NCBI GenBank assembly: GCA_028671895.1
Contig: CM053795.1
Span: 15,273,501 to 15,337,500 of the forward strand
Length of the DNA stretch: 64,000 bases
Direction of reading: 5' to 3'
DNA from: Oenanthe sinensis
Lineage: Eukaryota > Streptophyta > Magnoliopsida > Apiales > Apiaceae
Part shown: positions 1 to 11,300 of the stretch, piece by piece
How positions within the stretch are numbered: the first letter of the stretch is position 1
How the letters are laid out: each line of letters begins with the position of its first letter
The notes under the pieces: model-generated
Told to the model about the DNA's origin: nothing
Database searches by the model: none
Seen by the model: only the letters and a program-made list of their open reading frames with translations
Translations under genes and position numbers: made by a program

Positions 1-1
1 C

Positions 2-1849
2 GTATGGCTCACTAAGAAATTTAAACTTAAAACCAATTATAAACTCCCTCCTGGGCCTCCAAGATGGCCCATTGTCGGTAACCTACTTCAGTTGGGCCAG
101 TTACCCCATAGAGACTTTGCTTCCTTTTGTGAGAAATATGGGTCGCTAGTGTACCTCCGTCTTGGTACCGTTGACACTATTACCACCAATGACCCAGATA
201 TCATCCGTGAAATACTTCTTCGACAGGATGATGTTTTTGCCTCACGACCTCGGACCCTAGCCGCCGTTCATCTGGCCTATGGGTGCGGTGATGTCGCGTT
301 GGCTCCACTTGGTCCAAAGTGGAAGTGGATGCGAAGGATTTGTATGGAAAACTTACTAACAACAAAGAGGCTTGAGTCATTTACTAAGCATCGGGCTGAT
401 GAAGCCCAGCATCTTGTTCAGGATGTATGGGCCTTGGCTCAAACTGGAAAGGCGGTGAACTTGAGGGAAGTTTTGGGTGCTTTTTCAATGAATAACGTAA
501 CTAGGATGTTACTAGGGAAACAATATTTTGGGGTTGGATCAGCAGGCCCAGAAGAAGCCACAGATTTTATGCACATAACTCACGAACTGTTTTGGCTTTT
601 GGGAGTAATATACCTTGGCGACTATCTACCAATATGGAGATTAGTAGACCCTTATGGGTGTGAGAAGAAAATGAGGGAAGTGGAGAAAAGAGTGGATAAG
701 TTTCATATGAGGATCATTGAAGAACATAAAATGAGGAAACAAATTGAAGGACAGATAGATGATGGAGATATGGACTTTGTTGATGTTTTATTGTCTTTAC
801 CAGGAGAAAACGGTAAACAACACATGGATGATGTTGAAATTAAAGCACTAATCCAGGTTATTCTCCTTTTTTTAAAAGTATTTTATATATGATATATTGC
901 AAGAAATTTATAGCTAGCGTCAGCTAATATTACAATTCTATCTAATCCTTAGATCTTAATAATTACAACAGTCACAATAACCTTTCTTTTGTTACTATTG
1001 GATGTGTCAAGCTGGTGAGAATGAAAGATACCTCTAAAACTCATTTGTCCATCTAATTCATATCCAACAGTCACAAAACTTACTGGCCAAAACAATTATC
1101 TGTCTGATGTTGATTATGGTACATGATTAATTTATGTGTATGTGTATATACTTGCGAATCCTGGCTTATGTTAAAATAGACAATCATTTGTAACTTTCAT
1201 TGTAATATAGGACATGATAGCTGCCGCTACGGATACTTCTGCAGTGACCAATGAATGGGCAATGGTTGAAGTGACTAAGCATCCATGTGTCATGCGCAAG
1301 ATTCAAGAAGAGCTCGATTCAGTTGTAGGCCTTGATAGAATGGTCCTGGAATCTGACTTGTCCCAACTAAATTACCTACGTTGTGTTGTACGTGAAGTTT
1401 TCCGCATGCATCCAGCAGGACCGTTTCTTATACCCCATGAATCCACACGTGCCACTAAAATTAACGGTTACGATATCCCGGCCAAGACACGTGTCTTCAT
1501 CAACACACATGGACTTGGACGAAACACGAAAATATGGGACAATATCAATGAGTTCCGACCAGAGAGGCATATGCCAGCTGACGGGAGCCGAGTTGAGATA
1601 AGCCATGGAGCCGATTTCAAGATATTGCCATTTAGTGCTGGTAAGAGGAAGTGCCCAGGAGCACCCCTCGGAGTGACACTTGTACTAATGGCCTTGGCTC
1701 GACTCTTCCATTGCTTTGATTGGAGCCCAACTGATGGGCTGAAACATGAAGATATCGATACAAGGGAGGTTTATGGTATGACAATGCCAAGGGCTGAGCC
1801 CTTCAAGGCAATTGCCAAGCCACGTTTGCCTGGTCATATGTATCACTAA
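2..1849 (+). CDS. CYP703A: Cytochrome P450 of the CYP703A family (5' end outside window)
   Basis: CYP703A enzymes are ER-bound in-chain hydroxylases of lauric and other medium-chain fatty acids, needed in the anther to make sporopollenin for pollen exine. Exons: 2..856 and 1211..1849. The intron has GT-AG borders and the reading frame continues across it. The visible protein is about 497 residues; the family has roughly 510-520, so only the N-terminal membrane anchor is lost beyond the left edge. Visible P450 marks, in order: the proline hinge PPGPPRWPIVG, the I-helix AAATDTS, the K-helix ExxR (REVFR), the FRPER motif, and the heme loop FSAGKRKCPGAP with its cysteine ligand. The strings NEWAMVEV and LPFSAGKRKCPGAPLG are typical of CYP703 rather than CYP75 or CYP71. 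No internal stop is seen, so it looks functional. The family call is firm; anther expression is inferred from the family. Confidence 0.93.
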
Positions 1850-2864
1850 ATAACTGTTTGAAATGCATTGGTTTTTATAGTAGTATTGAAGCTCCATTAA
1901 AACCAAAAAAAAAAAACAACAATGCAGTAAATATTTTCACAGAAAATATAAGTACAACACATAATGAATTCTCCTTATATTGATTGGAAAATAAAAGAGA
2001 ATATAAAAATATGTTTTATTTAGAGAAGATTGTAGCGCTGTACAATTGTTAGTACTGTTATTATTTAAACAGATAAAAAAGTAAATTAATCGCAAAAAAG
2101 ATTGAAGACGCAATATTGAAGAGGAGTAAGATTGGACAAGCAATATTGGAGAGGAGCGGGTAATTGCAGTGATCATACTTAAGAAAAATAGAAGTGAAGG
2201 AGTTTTTTAGCCAAACACGAACTTGTTCACAATTCATAATCAACCGCATCACAAGTCAAGGTCACACCTACATCTGTATGATCAAATGTGGGGTACATTT
2301 TAGGAGAATCTGGTTTGGATAACATTATACTCACACTTGATCTCCTACTGAAGAAACGTATAGCACGGCTATAGAATCCGTAGCCCAGAACTGTTGTAAC
2401 ATAAAACTAGCATGTTTCTTCCGCATTGAAATATGCGGCTACCTGAGGCAGCCAAAGTACCAAACAGTCCAAAATACAGTCCAAATTGCACCTCAGTTGT
2501 GTCATGCAACCCTACACTACATGTCTCAACCTTTCAGATCCCTAACCTTCAATAAATAGCTTCTATGAAAATCCAAAGTGTGTACTATTTTGATAGTTGC
2601 CTAAACATCAAGATGGTTATTTTACAAAGAATCGATTTCTCCCGATTGGGTGGCTATACTAACACAACATCGCCTAAGTGGGTGCCTTCATGCCTTAACA
2701 CCTATGTTCCTACATTTGCTAATGCAATCAGAACACTGAGGATAAAATTTTGAAATAGCTTTCACCAAAGAAGATTACGAATAATTCATAGTAATTTAAA
2801 TAAAAAACAAACTGCAAAACACAAAACAAAAAACATTGTAGCATAAAAAGATGCAAGTCATCAC
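1850..2864. other. Intergenic gap between CYP703A and the KELP-like gene
   Basis: AT-rich spacer that should hold the polyadenylation region of the P450 gene and, on the minus strand, the last exon of the KELP-like gene. I read the minus strand here for the expected C-terminal PC4 motif (GISLT-x-EQW) and did not find it. No other gene is apparent. Confidence 0.5.
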
Positions 2865-3371
2865 CTCCATCAATCTGGTTTCCATCTTTTTCGTAGAAAT
2901 TGCTGAATGACACCAAAGTCTCTCCTCTAAATTTCTTAACCGACACACTCCTCCTGTTCGACAACTATTGATGACATAAAGAAAAAAATTACAAAAATTA
3001 GTACAGTGCCAAACCAAAAATACTCAAAACAAACAGAATATAGCCAATCAAAAACACATCCTCGCATCCATTAGTCTATATCATAAAATAACTAATTTGT
3101 CCTCGTTATCACTTCATAAAACAACTTCTGCCTAACAAAACCTAATTAATAAGTTCAAGTAGCAGGATTAATGATAATTCATCTCTCTCTCTCTGTGGAT
3201 TAAATGATAATTCATCTCTCTCTCTCTCTCTAGCAGGATTGGATGATAATTCATCTCTCTCTCTCTCTCTCTAGCAGGATTGGATGATAATTCATCTCTC
3301 TCTCCCACACACATCCAAGTGCATATGCCTAATTAATAAGTTCAAACAACAAAACATAAATATAGCTCAAC

Positions 3372-3405
<34 letters not shown>

Positions 3406-3690
3406 GCTGACCTTACAAATGGTAGTGCAGGTATTATCAGGAGAATGAATGCAATTGGGGTGTTCTTTAACGACCTCTACAACTTTCTCTTGTTCATCAG
3501 GTAACGAAAGCAAACACGACTCCAATATTCGACGTACTAGAAGCTTCGATTCCTGGTCGGCGAAGTTGATGTTGAGTCGCTCAGCGAGCTTAACTCGGAT
3601 ATTGAACTCAGTCAGTGTTTCCAGGTCACCGGTTTTTAAGATTTCCACCACTGCTTCCTCGATTTTCGTGCTCTCCGATGCCGATACCAT
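2865..3690 (-). CDS. KELP-like transcriptional coactivator (DEK_C plus partial PC4 domain), last exon missing
   Basis: KELP proteins are small plant nuclear coactivators with an N-terminal DEK_C-like helical domain and a C-terminal PC4 single-strand DNA-binding domain. Exon 1, 3690..3412, encodes 93 residues including KIEEAVVEILK and LTEFNIRVKLAERL. Exon 2, 2964..2865, reads LSNRRSVSVKKFRGETLVS and FYEKDG, the first half of PC4. The joint ICK/LSNRR matches the family exactly and both splice borders are canonical. The start is the ATG at 3690, because the codons before it do not resemble the family. The second half of PC4 (about 35 residues) should follow but is not found before the P450 gene. 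Reading on past exon 2 only adds hydrophobic sequence unlike PC4. The intron begins with a donor set against a (GT)n run. It may be a pseudogene or a truncated form. Confidence 0.62.
3161..3306. repeat. Minisatellite with embedded (CT)n microsatellite
   Basis: Four imperfect units, each about 33-39 bp, share the core GATGATAATTCATC followed by a (CT)n tract of varying length. They lie in the intron of the KELP-like gene. The variable CT number suggests slippage within a tandem duplication. Confidence 0.8.
3375..3404. repeat. (AC)n microsatellite
   Basis: Uninterrupted run of about 14 AC units. On the minus strand it reads (GT)n and starts just inside the KELP-like intron, seven bases past the splice donor GTCAGC. 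Confidence 0.9.
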
Positions 3691-3806
3691 TTTTCGCGGT
3701 TTGGACAAGGGTGAATAAAACGTAAAAAGTGGTACAAATTGACCTTATTATATATGCTTCTATATACTCCTTTGCACAAATGTTTTGAAAAATGATGAAA
3801 AAGAAA

Positions 3807-3877
3807 GGTTCCACCGAGAATTGAACTCGGGTTACCAGATTCAGAGTCTGATGTCCTAACCGCTAGACCATGGAACC
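3807..3877 (-). tRNA. tRNA-Gln (anticodon CUG)
   Basis: On the minus strand the sequence folds as a full cloverleaf. The acceptor stem is GGTTCCA with TGGAACC. The D-arm contains TCTAGCGGTTAGGA, which doubles as the A box. The anticodon stem is TCAGA with TCTGG around the loop CTCTGAA, giving anticodon CTG. The T-arm is CCGAG-TTCAATT-CTCGG, the B box. There is no intron and CCA is not encoded, as expected for a nuclear tRNA gene. A short T run follows the 3' end on the minus strand (AAAGAAA on plus), a plausible Pol III terminator. Confidence 0.93.
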
Positions 3878-3899
3878 ACTTGTGAATGTGTTGTCACTT

Positions 3900-5709
3900 G
3901 ATATATATAAACTATACTATATAGATGTTCTGATTAAAATTAGATACGGCGCATGTTTATGTCATGAATTTTTTTTATCGAAACATTAAATTCTAAGTTA
4001 GTGTTTTTTTCTTTTTTTGGTCATGAAGAGTGACTTGGGTTATGTATATTGAAACGTTTTATATTTTAATCATAAAAATATTCAAAGCCATGTAAACCAT
4101 TTAGAAATTTACATTAAAATGGAGAATGACAACCGCTACTACTTGTGATGAGATTCATGATAGGCGGTATTGGCTTGTGCATGTGACTGCGATATCTATC
4201 CATCATCTACTCGTGACTCGTGTAGGATCAATGCACATATCTAAACTAATATATTTAATTATATTGATATCTAAATTTTAAACTTCATCAAACATGTAAT
4301 TTGCGCTCTTCACTTCACTGCTGCTCAAGGCTTCAACTGTTTAATGTTTTTATTTGTGCTTTATAACGATATATTTGAGTTATGAGCACGGTTTTTTTAA
4401 TACCAATTAGCAGGAGTTTTATTAATTAATGTCCAAATTTGTTAAACTAATTAGACTCTGGACAAGAAGATCAAGGATAAACTAATTTCGTATTTTGAGT
4501 AGTTTTCCAGATGGGCTGCTCTTGTGATCATAAGTAAAGGAGAAAAAAAAAACAAATTTATCCTATTAATATTATCTAAAGATCAGCAAACTATATTTAT
4601 TAGTCTTGGTATGTGATAAATTATTCTCATATAAATACGTGAAGAGGACGCCTTACCAAATTATATACAAAATTTAAATTCTAATTTCAATTCTATCGAG
4701 CAGCAGTGTGTAATCCCTGTTTTCTTTTTCTTTTTGAAGGAATGTGTAAGCCCTGTTTATGGTTTATTGGTTTATGGTTATGCGTATGTTGAATTTAAAT
4801 TTAAAAAAATATATATTAATAATAATTTTTCTAAAAAAATTGCACTACTCTTTCAAAAGTTATAGATTTTAGTTGAATTTTAAAACAAGTAAAAATACTA
4901 TCAAAAATATTAAAATTCATTATTTTATAAAATTTAAAAGAAATCGTTTAAATTTTGAATATCATAATTTAATGGAGAATACTATTAAATACGGGTTATA
5001 TTTTAAATTTTATTATTTATGTTTCTAATTTATATTTATTTTTTAATAGCATACTTAACTTATTTAATTTTATATGTGATTATATTATTATAATTTTAAT
5101 AAAACAAACTAACTTTAATATTTTATTTTCAATTATTTACTGATTCATATTTTTAAACTTGTTCAGAAATAAAAATATTAATTACATATTTTTACATTTG
5201 TTCTAAAAATTGATAATTAATCACGATTAATCACTATGTTTGATAGTTCATCAAACTGATTAAATTTTCAATTATTTAATTAATTATTTTGATTAATTCA
5301 TAATTTATCCAAATAATTTATATTCCGGGTATAACACTGACTTTCACTAACAACTTTTAGGATACTAGTCGAGATGCATGAGATGTTGAAAATCGAAGTC
5401 CTTATGGAGGGGAGTAGTCCAATATAGAGGAGAATCTAAAAGATGTGGCAATGAAATGAATTACATGTTGGTAGTGTGGTAAACAGTTTGGGGGGGGGGG
5501 GGGCAGTAAATTAATCTACTGCTTTTTCCCATCATCCTAAAAACAACAATTATTACTACTAGCCCCCCATCCGTAACTTGTTCTCCTTCCCCTCTTTCTT
5601 TGGTTTTGAGTTTCATTTCCAAAACTGCTTTTTTCATTATTTATACCTCCCCCAACTCAACACTCTCTTTGAAAGCAATCTCTCTCTCTCTCTGCCATTC
5701 TCTCTAGTA
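3900..5709. other. Gene-free spacer upstream of the aspartic protease
   Basis: Very AT-rich DNA with no recognisable coding sequence or clear element. It holds the promoter and leader of the aspartic protease gene, including a G14 run at 5490-5503 and CT-rich leader sequence (about 5680-5705). Confidence 0.5.
5490..5503. repeat. Poly-G run (G14)
   Basis: Fourteen consecutive G residues, about 210 bp before the start codon of the aspartic protease. Such runs are rare in AT-rich plant intergenic DNA and can vary in length or form G-quadruplexes. Confidence 0.85.
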
Positions 5710-7134
5710 ATGGCACCAAGATCATACCCCATTCTCATCATTCTCTTCCTATCTCTCACTACACTTTCTCTCTCTAAACCCCTCCAGTACCACTCTTTCG
5801 TCCCCACTTCTCTCTCCTCTACTCCAACCCACTCTCAACCCCTTGATGACTCTCTCTCTCTGCAAAATGAAGATAATGATGATGAAAATATAGATACAAA
5901 CACTCTGTCTCTACAGTTACACCACCTTGACTCTCTCCCCACCACCAATGCATCCACCCCATCTCAACTCTTTACTCTCCGTCTCCAACGCGACGCTTCC
6001 CGCGTTCAAACCCTCTCCTCCCTCGTCGCCGCAAAATCCAACTTCACCGCCGGCAACTTTAGCAGCTCTATCATCTCCGGCCTCGCGTACGGTAGTGGCG
6101 AGTACTTCACGCGCCTTGGAGTGGGGACCCCACCGAAATATTCTTACATGGTTCTTGACACCGGGAGCGACGTCGTTTGGCTTCAGTGCAAGCCTTGTTT
6201 GAAATGTTACTCGCAATCCGACCCGGTTTTCGACCCGACCGAATCTACCTCTTTTGTCGGGATCGGATGTGGGACCCCCTTGTGTCGGAAGCTCGATTCC
6301 CCAGGTTGTAGTAGAAAGAAGAAATGTCTGTACCAAGTTCGATACGGTGACGGGTCTTTTACTGTGGGTCGTTTCGCTACCGAAACGCTGTCGTTTCGAA
6401 AAAGTAAAGTTAATAATATAGCCGTTGGTTGTGGTCAAGATAATGAAGGACTTTTTGTGGGTGCGGCCGGTTTATTAGGTTTGGGCCGTGGTGAGCTCTC
6501 GTTTCCGGGTCAAGCCGGTCCTAAATTCGGTTCGAAATTTTCTTATTGTTTAGTGGACCGGTCGGCGTCTTCTAAACCGTCTTCCATTGTTTTCGGGGCT
6601 TCAGCTATTTCAAGAAACGCCGTCTTCACGCCGTTAAAAACAAACCCTAAATTCGATACATTTTACTACGTCGACATCGTCGGAATCAGCGTCGGCGGCG
6701 AGCGAGTTCGCGCTATTTCGCCGTCGCTTTTCAAGGCGGATGGTTCCGGTAACGGCGGCGTGGTTTTGGATTCGGGTACGTCGGTGACCCGGTTGGTCCG
6801 ACCCGCTTATATAGCGCTCCGTGACGCATTCCGTGCAGGCGCGACACATCTGAAGACGGCCCCGAACTTCTCGCTGTTCGACACGTGTTTCGATCTCTCC
6901 GGCCAGTCGGAAGTGAAGGTTCCGACGCTTGTGATACATTTCACCGGCGCTGACGTGTCGTTCCCGGCGAGTAATTATTTAATTCCGGTGGATAGCAGGG
7001 GAACCTTTTGTTTTGCATTTGCGGGTACAAGTAACGGGTTTTCGATAATTGGGAATATCCAACAACAGGGTATTCGGGTCATATATGATTTAGCCGAGTC
7101 TCGGATCGGGTTTGCCCCGCGTGGGTGTGCTTGA
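5710..7134 (+). CDS. Secreted nepenthesin-type aspartic protease (A1B), APF2-like
   Basis: Pepsin-family (A1) endopeptidase of the plant atypical/nepenthesin group, close to Arabidopsis At1g01300 and At3g61820. It is intronless and 474 residues long. The ATG at 5710 opens a signal peptide (a hydrophobic stretch of about residues 6-22, LIILFLSLTTLSLS). A propeptide follows to about residue 115, then the mature domain starting near YFTRLGVGTPP. Catalytic motifs are DTGS (about residue 150) and DSGTS (about residue 354). The cysteine-rich insert CKPCLKCYSQ after the first motif is the nepenthesin-type insert, and the flap tyrosine lies in YGDGSFT. The C-terminal IIGNIQQQG motif is present. The coding region is clearly more GC-rich than its flanks. 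The start is preferred over upstream in-frame codons because only it gives a signal peptide. The peptide substrate is unknown. Confidence 0.94.
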   Translation: MAPRSYPILIILFLSLTTLSLSKPLQYHSFVPTSLSSTPTHSQPLDDSLSLQNEDNDDENIDTNTLSLQLHHLDSLPTTNASTPSQLFTLRLQRDASRVQTLSSLVAAKSNFTAGNFSSSIISGLAYGSGEYFTRLGVGTPPKYSYMVLDTGSDVVWLQCKPCLKCYSQSDPVFDPTESTSFVGIGCGTPLCRKLDSPGCSRKKKCLYQVRYGDGSFTVGRFATETLSFRKSKVNNIAVGCGQDNEGLFVGAAGLLGLGRGELSFPGQAGPKFGSKFSYCLVDRSASSKPSSIVFGASAISRNAVFTPLKTNPKFDTFYYVDIVGISVGGERVRAISPSLFKADGSGNGGVVLDSGTSVTRLVRPAYIALRDAFRAGATHLKTAPNFSLFDTCFDLSGQSEVKVPTLVIHFTGADVSFPASNYLIPVDSRGTFCFAFAGTSNGFSIIGNIQQQGIRVIYDLAESRIGFAPRGCA

Positions 7135-8367
7135 TTTGTATTATTACTAGGGCTTGTTTGGAAAGGTGTAAATTTTTTGGTCAAGAAGAAAGAGGTCATT
7201 GGTAACTTATAATAAGTTGTATGAGATGCCAAACAAGGAAGAAGTGAATGGTAAAAGTAGATGGGTAAAAATGACTATTATATATATCATAAAGCAAACG
7301 CTTAACAGTATATCAGTAAAGGCCACAGTAATATTTCAATACTGCCCCATGTTTTACAGTATTCTTTTACGAATATGTATCTATATTTATTTGTCTGTCT
7401 GTTTGTAAGCATTGGAATCTTTGTAAAAGTGGAAGAGAATGCCAAAGTTGACACAAAGGCAGGGAGTGCCATTTTGCAAATGAGTTGAGACTATGCCAAT
7501 GTTGTTAAAATCTCAAAATGAAGGACCTAACCTAATGTTCCATTTATGGAATTTAATTTTTAAATGCATGATTTTATTACATTCTCAAGTGGTTTTATGG
7601 CATTAAATTATAAATAAAATTGGTAGTTTAAAATATAATTTATAAATGTATATTTTATTGGTTAAATGAAAAATGGAAAATAAAGAGTTTGTTATTTTTC
7701 ATTGAGTTTTTTTTGTATGTGGATCAGCTTAGTCTACATTATTTAACTCTAGTTAAAAATGTTGTATTTTAATATCTTTTCTCACAAGTAAACAAAATTC
7801 GTTGAATTTATATGAGAAAAATAAAGTTTATTGATTAAATTTTTAAAAAAGTATAAAGTTTGTTTGGGTTTGTTGGCCAATAACCCTTATGAGAGTATGT
7901 ATGTTTGTAATAATCATTAAAAATTCATAAAACTGTGATATTGGGGTGTTTCTTAAGCTCGGCCACGGATTACTTTGCTAACAAACAAAGCAACTAGTAC
8001 AATGGTTGTTTAGTTTAAGTAAAATATGTCAAGTTAGGGGTTATTGGTTGATTTTGGGCATTTTTTCTCCATAATCAAGAATTTGGAATGAATAATAAAT
8101 TTAATAGAAATGAATATTATTGTTTGATGAATTAAAAAAAAATATTGACAGATAATAAAAATTCTATGACGAGGTTTCTTTTAAAGTTAATAAAAGGATT
8201 AATGAAGTTTAGATTATGTTATGTTATACACCATAAATTAATTTGTATGCGAAGACATTCATGTGAAGGAAGGAAGTGAGAATGTGATATGGACACTTTA
8301 GTCCCATGCATATAGTTAGTGTGTGCATCACGGATGGGAACGGGAGATGGGCAATGAATATGAATTA
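7135..8367. other. Spacer between the aspartic protease and the LINE
   Basis: AT-rich sequence containing the 3' untranslated region of the protease. No coding sequence, RNA gene or structured repeat could be supported. Confidence 0.45.
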
Positions 8368-11300
8368 TGAAGAAGAAGATTGCGGTGGAATCAGAGGCAA
8401 CAAACAAAAAGGAATCATTGGTTGTTACAAGGTTTCCAACGAACATTAGAGGATTGTGATTTGAATGATTTGGAGTTAGAGGGGTACAGATACACATGGG
8501 AAAGAGGTAGAGACACTGAAGATTGGATTGAAGTACGATTGGATCGAGCTTTGGTTTCCAGCAGTTTTCTAAGTATCTTTACAGAGGTCAAACTCTCGAA
8601 TTTGGAAATCTCAACAAGTGATCATTGTCCGATATTTTTCGAGCCAATAAGACAAGTCAATTTTTTCTCTGCAAAACGGTTTAAGTTCGAAAACGCTTGG
8701 CTCAGAGAACCAATGTGTCAACAGATAGTAAAGGAGATATGGATCGAACATCAGAATAGATCTTTTCATGAGAAATTGGATCTGTGCTCAGAGGTATTAT
8801 CTAAGTGGGGACAGGAAATTACAGGGAGCTTTCGACAGCGTATTCACAAGTGTAAGTCAGTCATGAAGATGTTAAAGTCAAGAAGGGACGCGAATTCTAA
8901 AAGCCTATATAAGCAAAGCTCTAAAGAATTGACAGAAATTTATAGCCAACAAGAAGTTTTCTGGAGACAAAGGTCTAAACAGCTGTGGTTGCGTGAGGGG
9001 GATCAAAACAGCAAGTTTTTCCACGCAGCTACTAAAAAAAGAAGAAAGGTGAATCACATTGAGTCATTGCTAGATAAAAATAATCAAATGGTTGGATGGG
9101 AGGATGGTCTTCAAGAAGTCATGGTGGATTATTTTAACGATTTGTTCAAAGCTTCTAGTACAGAATGACAGGAAATTATTGAGTGTATAGAGGAGAAAAT
9201 AACAACAGATCAGAACATAAAGCTTCTTGCTCCAGTGGACGAAAATGAGGTTAAAAGTGCTCTTTTTAGCATGCATCCGGACAAATCACCTGGCCCAGAT
9301 GGCATGAGACCGGGTTTTTACCAAAAGCATTAGAGTATAATTCGAGAGGATGTTGTTGAATTGGTCAGGCAGTTTTTTGATACAGGGAAATTCGAGAACC
9401 AAGTAACTGAGACCAATATTGTTTTGATTCCAAAAAAGAACAATCCAACCAAAATGACAGAACTCCGTCCTATCTCTTTATGCAATGTCAGTTACAAAAT
9501 CATTTCGAAGATAATGGCAAACAGGTTCAAAGGAGTTCTGAATAACATTATCTCCCCTACTCAAAGTGCTTTTGTCCCTGGGAGGCTAATAACAGACAAT
9601 ATTATGATCTCGTACGAGGTTATGCACTACATGAAAAGGAAAAACAAAGGGAAGACAGGGTGGATGGCTCTGAAACTTGACATGTGCAAGGCCTACGACA
9701 GAGTGGAATGGGGTTTCTTAGAAGCCATGTTGATCAAGCTGGGATTTAATAATAAGCTGGTGGATATGTTCTTGGAATGCATAAAGTCAGCAAGGTATCA
9801 GATTAGTCATGCAGGTAGAGTTTTTGGCAAAATTATTCCAGAGAGAGGCATCCGTCAGGGGGATCCTCTGTCGTCGTACCTGTTTTTAATCTGCATGGAA
9901 GGTTTTACAGCTTTGATTCAAAGTTATGAGAGACGGCGACTTATCACTGGTATTCAGGTGGCACGAGGTGCTCCTTCAATCTCTCATATTTTCTTTGCTG
10001 ATGACAGCTACATTTATTGTAAAGCAAGAAAGGAGACAGCGGAGAATGTCATGAATTTATTTCACACTTTTGAAAGAGCATCAGGTCAACAAATAAGCTC
10101 AGAGAAGTCCTCGATATTTTTCAGTCATAATACTACTGTTGAAGATAGGAATGAAGTTTGTGGAGTGCTAAACTTTCAGGAAGCTACAGGAAATACCAAT
10201 TACTTGGGCTTACCAAATATTTTGGGTAAAAATAAATCAGCAGTACTAGGATACCTAAAGGAGCGAGTCAAGGATAAAATGGAAGGGTGGGACAAGAAAT
10301 TGCTTTCAAAATGAGGAAATGAATTATTGCTAAAAACAGTGGCTCAATCGGTTCCCAATTATGCCATGAGCATGTTCTTATTACCAAAGCATCTTTGTAA
10401 TGAGCTAGAGAGAATGATGGCAAAATTCTGGTGGAAGTCCTCTCCTAATAAAGAAAGTGGTATTCGATGGATGAGCTGGGAAAGAATGAGTAGATGCAAG
10501 TTTAAAGGCGGATTAGGATTTAGACATCTGTATGATTTTAATATAGCTCTCTTAGGCAGACAGGGGTGGAGACTTATCACGGAGCAGAATAGTTTGGCGA
10601 GCAAAGTTTTCAAGGCCAGATACTACCCCAACGGATCATTTCTTACTACTAGTTTGGGTAATAACCCAAGTTACATATGGAGAAGCATTCTAGAAGCCCA
10701 AGTTCTTCTGAAAAAAGGAGTTGTTCGTTGTGTAGGGAATGGAAAAAGTGTGCCTATTACTAATGATCCATGGCTTCCTTGTGTTAGTAATCCATATATT
10801 GAAACAAATCACGAAGCTCTAGCTGGCAAGAGAGTATCATCTCTTATGGCGACAGATGGTAATGAATGGGATACTGATTTAATAAGGGATATTTTTTCAG
10901 AAAGGGACGCCAACTTAATCTTATCAATTCCTATACGTATAATGGACGTTGACTCGTGGTTTTGGAATAGAGAAAAGTTGGGTTACTATAGTGTCAAAAG
11001 TGCATATAGATGCCTTCAAGAAGATAGAGAGCAGTATAACGGGCAAGATAACTCAGAAATCTGGAGGAAGGTATGGAATATGAAGATCCCTCAGAAAGTT
11101 AAAATTTTCTTGTGGCGAGCAATGTCCAACTGTTTACCAATAAAAGATCAACTCATTTTGAGGAAGGTAAACGTCAATCCTCACTGCCCAGTTTGTAATT
11201 CAGATTTTGAAAGTGTTGGTCACATTCTTGTAGCATGTCCTATAGCTATAAAATGTTGGGACCTTGTTATGTATGGGGGAGTGGATCATAGTGCTGCTAC

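Noticed and set aside
5917..6438. Long open frame antisense to the aspartic protease
   Set aside because: It is a shadow of a GC-rich real coding region, with no domain, start context or homology of its own.
8219..8497. Minus-strand open frame at the LINE 5' border
   Set aside because: It spans the element junction and has no protein-family features.
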